In this document: positions 61,526 through 64,000 of the stretch, in pieces
How positions within the stretch are numbered: the stretch's first letter is position 1
Layout of the letters: every line of letters starts with the position of its first letter
Assembly (NCBI RefSeq): GCF_003097355.1
Contig: NZ_PYUI01000002.1
Coordinates: forward strand, 248,001 to 312,000
Source of the DNA: Arthrobacter sp. H-02-3
GTDB taxonomy: Bacteria; Actinomycetota; Actinomycetes; Actinomycetales; Micrococcaceae
Direction: 5' to 3'
Length of the DNA stretch: 64,000 nt
Made by a program: the position numbers and the translations under genes
The notes under the pieces: generated by a model
The model's database searches: none
The model's input: the letters and a program-made list of their open reading frames with translations, nothing else
Told to the model about the DNA's origin: nothing

Positions 61526-61624
61526 TTACCACTTTTCCGGATGGATCAGGACCGCCAGCAGGTAACCGAAGAGACTTAGTCCGGCAATGAGCAGGACTAG
61601 CCACATGATCGCGTCGGCGCTCAT
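61526..61624 (-). CDS. kdpF: K+-transporting ATPase subunit F
   Basis: A 32-residue single-helix peptide, MSADAIMWLVLLIAGLSLFG onward with the typical end HPEKW. KdpF stabilises the KdpABC complex in the membrane. Its ATG overlaps the TGA of the 39-codon ORF before it (ATGA), and kdpA starts 7 bases after its stop. Too small for routine callers. Confidence 0.92.
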   Translation of the reverse strand: MSADAIMWLVLLIAGLSLFGYLLAVLIHPEKW

Positions 61625-61740
61625 CGTTCGCCCTCCGGCCGGTCCACGGCAGCGCCGACCATTCCGGCCAGGACGTGACCGATCCACATGACGAACCCCA
61701 TGGACACCATGAGGATTCCGATAACAGCCAGGTCGGCCAT
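61621..61740 (-). CDS. 39-aa membrane ORF preceding kdpF
   Basis: A 39-codon frame with one long hydrophobic stretch (AVIGILMVSMGFVMWIGHVL) and a polar tail (VDRPEGER). It has an AAGGAA ribosome site 6 bases upstream of its ATG and overlaps kdpF through ATGA, so it is the true first cistron of the kdp operon. A hairpin GCCCCG-TTTG-CGGGGC (61761-61776) lies just upstream. Short helical ORFs precede kdpF in other actinobacteria as far as I recall, but no function is established. Likely an extra small subunit, or a coupling ORF. Confidence 0.7.
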   Translation of the reverse strand: MADLAVIGILMVSMGFVMWIGHVLAGMVGAAVDRPEGER

Positions 61741-61826
61741 TGCAGGTTCCTTTCATCCGTGCCCCGTTTGCGGGGCTACTGACAGTCAACTCCTCTCCGG
61801 AGGCAAATAACCGGTTCCTGATGGTT

Positions 61827-61865
61827 TCTTAACGCCCGGAATACGGATCTTGACGCCGTCTTAAC
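61827..61865 (-). promoter_or_regulatory. probable KdpE-type binding region (direct repeats)
   Basis: Three copies of TCTT(A/G)AC at 61827-61833, 61848-61854 and 61859-61865 (on the minus strand GTTAAGA, GTCAAGA, GTTAAGA), with starts 21 and 11 bases apart, that is, on the same helical face. Direct repeats at 10-11 base period are typical OmpR/PhoB-family sites. They lie about 90-125 bases before the first kdp ORF. Confidence 0.6.
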
Positions 61866-62148
61866 GTGCGCGGAAATTCCTGACCGAACCCGCGTCCATG
61901 CTGCGCGTATCCGGCAGCAGGCCGGCGCCGGGCTTGTCGAAAGTTCTGTAGCCGAGCAGGTGGTTGCAGGGAACCGGCGCCAGGAGTGGTGATGACAGGG
62001 CCGGTCCACCGGCAATCGGTTCAGGGCAGAGGCGCGGGGTCATCCGGCTGACACCTGGAACGCGGGTGCGCCGGCATGTCGTCCAGCATGCTCACGTCGC
62101 GGAGACAGGGACTTCCGTGGCTTTATGACAGCAATGTCAGGCCTGCGC
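61866..62148. other. intergenic stretch between kdp promoter and APC permease
   Basis: Gap of about 280 bases. A 60-codon minus-strand frame (61861-62043, start MTPRLCPEPIAGGPALSSPL) has no recognisable features and overlaps the KdpE-type repeats, so I do not call it a gene. Several short GC palindromes (for example CCGGCGCCGG near 61923) are unremarkable. It probably contains the far upstream part of the kdp promoter and the end of the permease transcript. Confidence 0.4.
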
Positions 62149-63999
62149 TCAGCCGACGTGGACCCAGGGCCGTTTGGTGACATCCGGTTCTGCTTCGCGG
62201 AGCACTTCGCGGGTGACCGGGGCGATTTCGCCTTCGCCGAACGCGAGGAAGCGCAGCAGGTTTGTGACCGGGTTCCCTTCGGTCCAGCGGAAGTAGATGT
62301 GCGGCATCAGCCCGGTCACGTCCCGGATGTGCAGGAGCACCGAGGCGATGGTGTTCGGCACGACGGGTCCGTGGACTTCCAGAACATGGTACCCGTGCCG
62401 GGTCACACCGTGGACCTCCAAAGCCGTCTCAAAGTCGGACGAATCGTCCACGGTCACTTCCAGGAACAATGCCTGGTAGTCCACGGGCAGGTGGCTGACC
62501 TCGATCGCAGACGTCAGTTTGTCCCGGTACGCCTCGGCGCTGAGGCGCAGCGGTTCGTGGGCGATGATCGCTATGGGCCCTTCCAGGTTGGAGGACATGA
62601 ACTCCAGAGCCTGCCGGTCCATGTGGACATGGGTGGCATGGAGCTCGAAAGAACGCCGGATGCGCGAAAGCAGCGAAATTACGATGATGCCCACGATGAA
62701 GAACGCTGCGATCCGGATGCCTTCGGGGCGTTCAATGATGTTGGCCACTGTGGTGTATATGAAAACGACGGCGATGATGCCGAACCCGATGGTGCGTTTG
62801 CGCTGTTTCCCGCGCCGGGCGGACAGCGCCACGGCAACCGCGGCTGAGGTCATCAGGACCAGGACGCCGGTGGCGTAGGCGCCGCCCTGGGCGTCGACGT
62901 CGGCGTTGAATAGCCAGGTGATCAGAAACCCGACGGCGGTGAACACCAGGACCAGCGGCCGGACGGCCCGGGCCCACCCGGGGGCCATGCCGTAGCGGGG
63001 CAGGTAGCGGGGCACGAGGTTCAGGAGCCCGGCCATCGCGGAAGCGCCGGCGAACCAGAGGATGGCGATCGTGCTGATGTCGTAGACGGTGCCGAATCCG
63101 TTTCCCAGATATTCGTGGGCCAGGTAGGCCAGGGCGCGGCCGTTGGCCTGGCCGCCGGGCTGGAATTCCTGTGCCGGGATCAGGATCACCGTGGTGAAGC
63201 TGGTCGTGATGAGGAAGGCGCTCATGATGACGGCGGCGGTTGTCAGCAGCCGGCGGGCGCCCTCGATCCGGCCTACGGGCTTCTCTTCGGTGTCACCGGG
63301 GCGTCCTTGGATCTGTGGCATCACGGCCACGCCGGTTTCGAAGCCGGACAGGCCAAGGGCCAGCTTGGGGAAGACGAGCAGGGCGATCCCGACCACCATG
63401 AACGGGTTCCCGTGCGAGGTTGTCAGGGCGAGCCACCAGTTAGCCACGTCAATGGGGTGAGTGAATAATTCCAGGATGGTGGTGATCACGACCACGACAT
63501 TCAGGCTCAGATAGATGCCGACCAGGACGACCGCAACGCCGATCGCTTCTTTGAACCCGCGCAGGAAGACGGCACCCAACAGGGCGAGCAGGAAGAGCGT
63601 GACCGGCACGTTTTGCCCCTGCATCCAGCCCGGAACGAGGGGGTTCTGGATCGCGTGTGCGGTGGCGTCGGCGGCGGAGAGCGTCATGGTGATCATGAAG
63701 TCGGTGGCCGCGAACCCCAGCAGGACCAGCACGAACAACTTCCCGCCCCAGCGGGGCATCAGCCGTTCCAGCATGGCGATGGAGCCCTCGCCGCGGTGGC
63801 TCTCACCGGCAACCCGACGGTACACGGGCAGGGCGCCCAGCAGGGTGACAGCTACCAGGACCATGGTCGCCAGCGGCGAGATTACTCCCGCTGCCAGGGC
63901 TGCGATGGCCGGCTGGTAGCCCAGGGTGGAGAAGTAATCAACGCCGGTGAGGCACATGACCTGCCACCACGCATGCTTCTTCAGATGCGAGTCACTCAC
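62149..63999 (-). CDS. APC-superfamily permease, KUP/KimA-like (may extend past the edge)
   Basis: A 616-residue protein with about 12 transmembrane helices (residues 1-430) and a soluble C-terminal domain of about 180 residues ([46 protein letters not shown]). The N-terminus [20 protein letters not shown] is followed by [18 protein letters not shown], a helix-1 segment of the APC/KUP type, and the layout recalls KimA (YdaO), a potassium importer. The neighbouring kdp operon makes a potassium role attractive, but amino acids are not excluded. The GTG at 63999 is one base from the window end, so the true start may lie outside. Confidence 0.75.
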   Translation of the reverse strand: MSDSHLKKHAWWQVMCLTGVDYFSTLGYQPAIAALAAGVISPLATMVLVAVTLLGALPVYRRVAGESHRGEGSIAMLERLMPRWGGKLFVLVLLGFAATDFMITMTLSAADATAHAIQNPLVPGWMQGQNVPVTLFLLALLGAVFLRGFKEAIGVAVVLVGIYLSLNVVVVITTILELFTHPIDVANWWLALTTSHGNPFMVVGIALLVFPKLALGLSGFETGVAVMPQIQGRPGDTEEKPVGRIEGARRLLTTAAVIMSAFLITTSFTTVILIPAQEFQPGGQANGRALAYLAHEYLGNGFGTVYDISTIAILWFAGASAMAGLLNLVPRYLPRYGMAPGWARAVRPLVLVFTAVGFLITWLFNADVDAQGGAYATGVLVLMTSAAVAVALSARRGKQRKRTIGFGIIAVVFIYTTVANIIERPEGIRIAAFFIVGIIVISLLSRIRRSFELHATHVHMDRQALEFMSSNLEGPIAIIAHEPLRLSAEAYRDKLTSAIEVSHLPVDYQALFLEVTVDDSSDFETALEVHGVTRHGYHVLEVHGPVVPNTIASVLLHIRDVTGLMPHIYFRWTEGNPVTNLLRFLAFGEGEIAPVTREVLREAEPDVTKRPWVHVG

Positions 64000-64000
64000 C

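Noticed and set aside
61861-62043. 60-codon minus-strand ORF upstream of kdp
   Set aside because: No ribosome site, no hydrophobic or domain pattern, and it overlaps the KdpE-type direct repeats.
61741-62148. c-di-AMP riboswitch in front of kdp
   Set aside because: Expected biologically, but I could not find the class's conserved GGGTGAA and CCGAATCC-type segments; only short GC palindromes and a simple hairpin.

Overview
The window looks like a chromosomal segment of a high-GC actinobacterium of the Micrococcaceae, most like Arthrobacter or Pseudarthrobacter. The evidence is the strong GC bias at third codon positions, frequent GTG and TTG starts, ATGA/GTGA gene overlaps, an actinobacterial Asp23/AmaP cluster, a CUT1 sugar ABC operon without its own ATPase, and tRNA genes without an encoded CCA. 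I see no prophage, insertion sequence, CRISPR array or rRNA operon. Most of it reads as ordinary core and catabolic chromosome.

Layout. 1-7.1 kb: histidine utilisation (hutU 3' end, hutH, hutG), interrupted by a small unknown gene and a divergent cupin/TetR pair that share a perfect operator, then a purine permease. 7.1-16.9 kb: a CopC protein, a short FAD-binding protein, a tandem universal stress protein, a rifampicin-phosphotransferase-like enzyme, membrane and LolA-like proteins, and an ABC exporter. 16.9-22.9 kb: an NlpC/P60 cell-wall hydrolase with an elaborate RNA leader, a DMT exporter/zincin/CDF exporter operon, and a divergent argP-lysE pair. 23.0-23.5 kb: tRNA-Glu, tRNA-Asp and tRNA-Phe. 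23.7-26.7 kb: a lipoprotein and a five-gene Asp23/Gls24-AmaP envelope-stress operon. 26.8-31.6 kb: a LacI-controlled sugar ABC operon. 31.7-38.5 kb: a hypothetical gene, exonuclease III, the valine catabolic operon (mmsA, 3-hydroxyisobutyryl-CoA hydrolase, mmsB, enoyl-CoA hydratase) and a frameshifted SRPBCC gene. 38.5-44.5 kb: a self-sufficient CYP102 P450, then Lrp with ornithine cyclodeaminase and CtlX. 44.5-48.2 kb: MarR, an acyl-CoA synthetase and an acyl-CoA dehydrogenase. 48.2-64 kb: a diguanylate cyclase, two complete kdpDE pairs, kdpCBAF with an extra tiny membrane ORF, and an APC/KUP-like permease running off the right edge.

Main points for a second look. (1) The leader of the NlpC/P60 gene holds three mutually exclusive pairing segments and a perfect hairpin that sequesters the Shine-Dalgarno sequence, so it is a strong riboswitch candidate. 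(2) The two kdpDE pairs are separated by a recognisable 3' remnant of kdpC, which records a tandem duplication. (3) Several genes too small for routine calling are visible: 39 aa before kdpF, 33 aa between lrp and ocd, and 25 aa before the LolA-like gene. (4) Long palindromic elements recur between genes, and two of them share a conserved arm.

All functional statements come from reading motifs and gene order; no database search was run.
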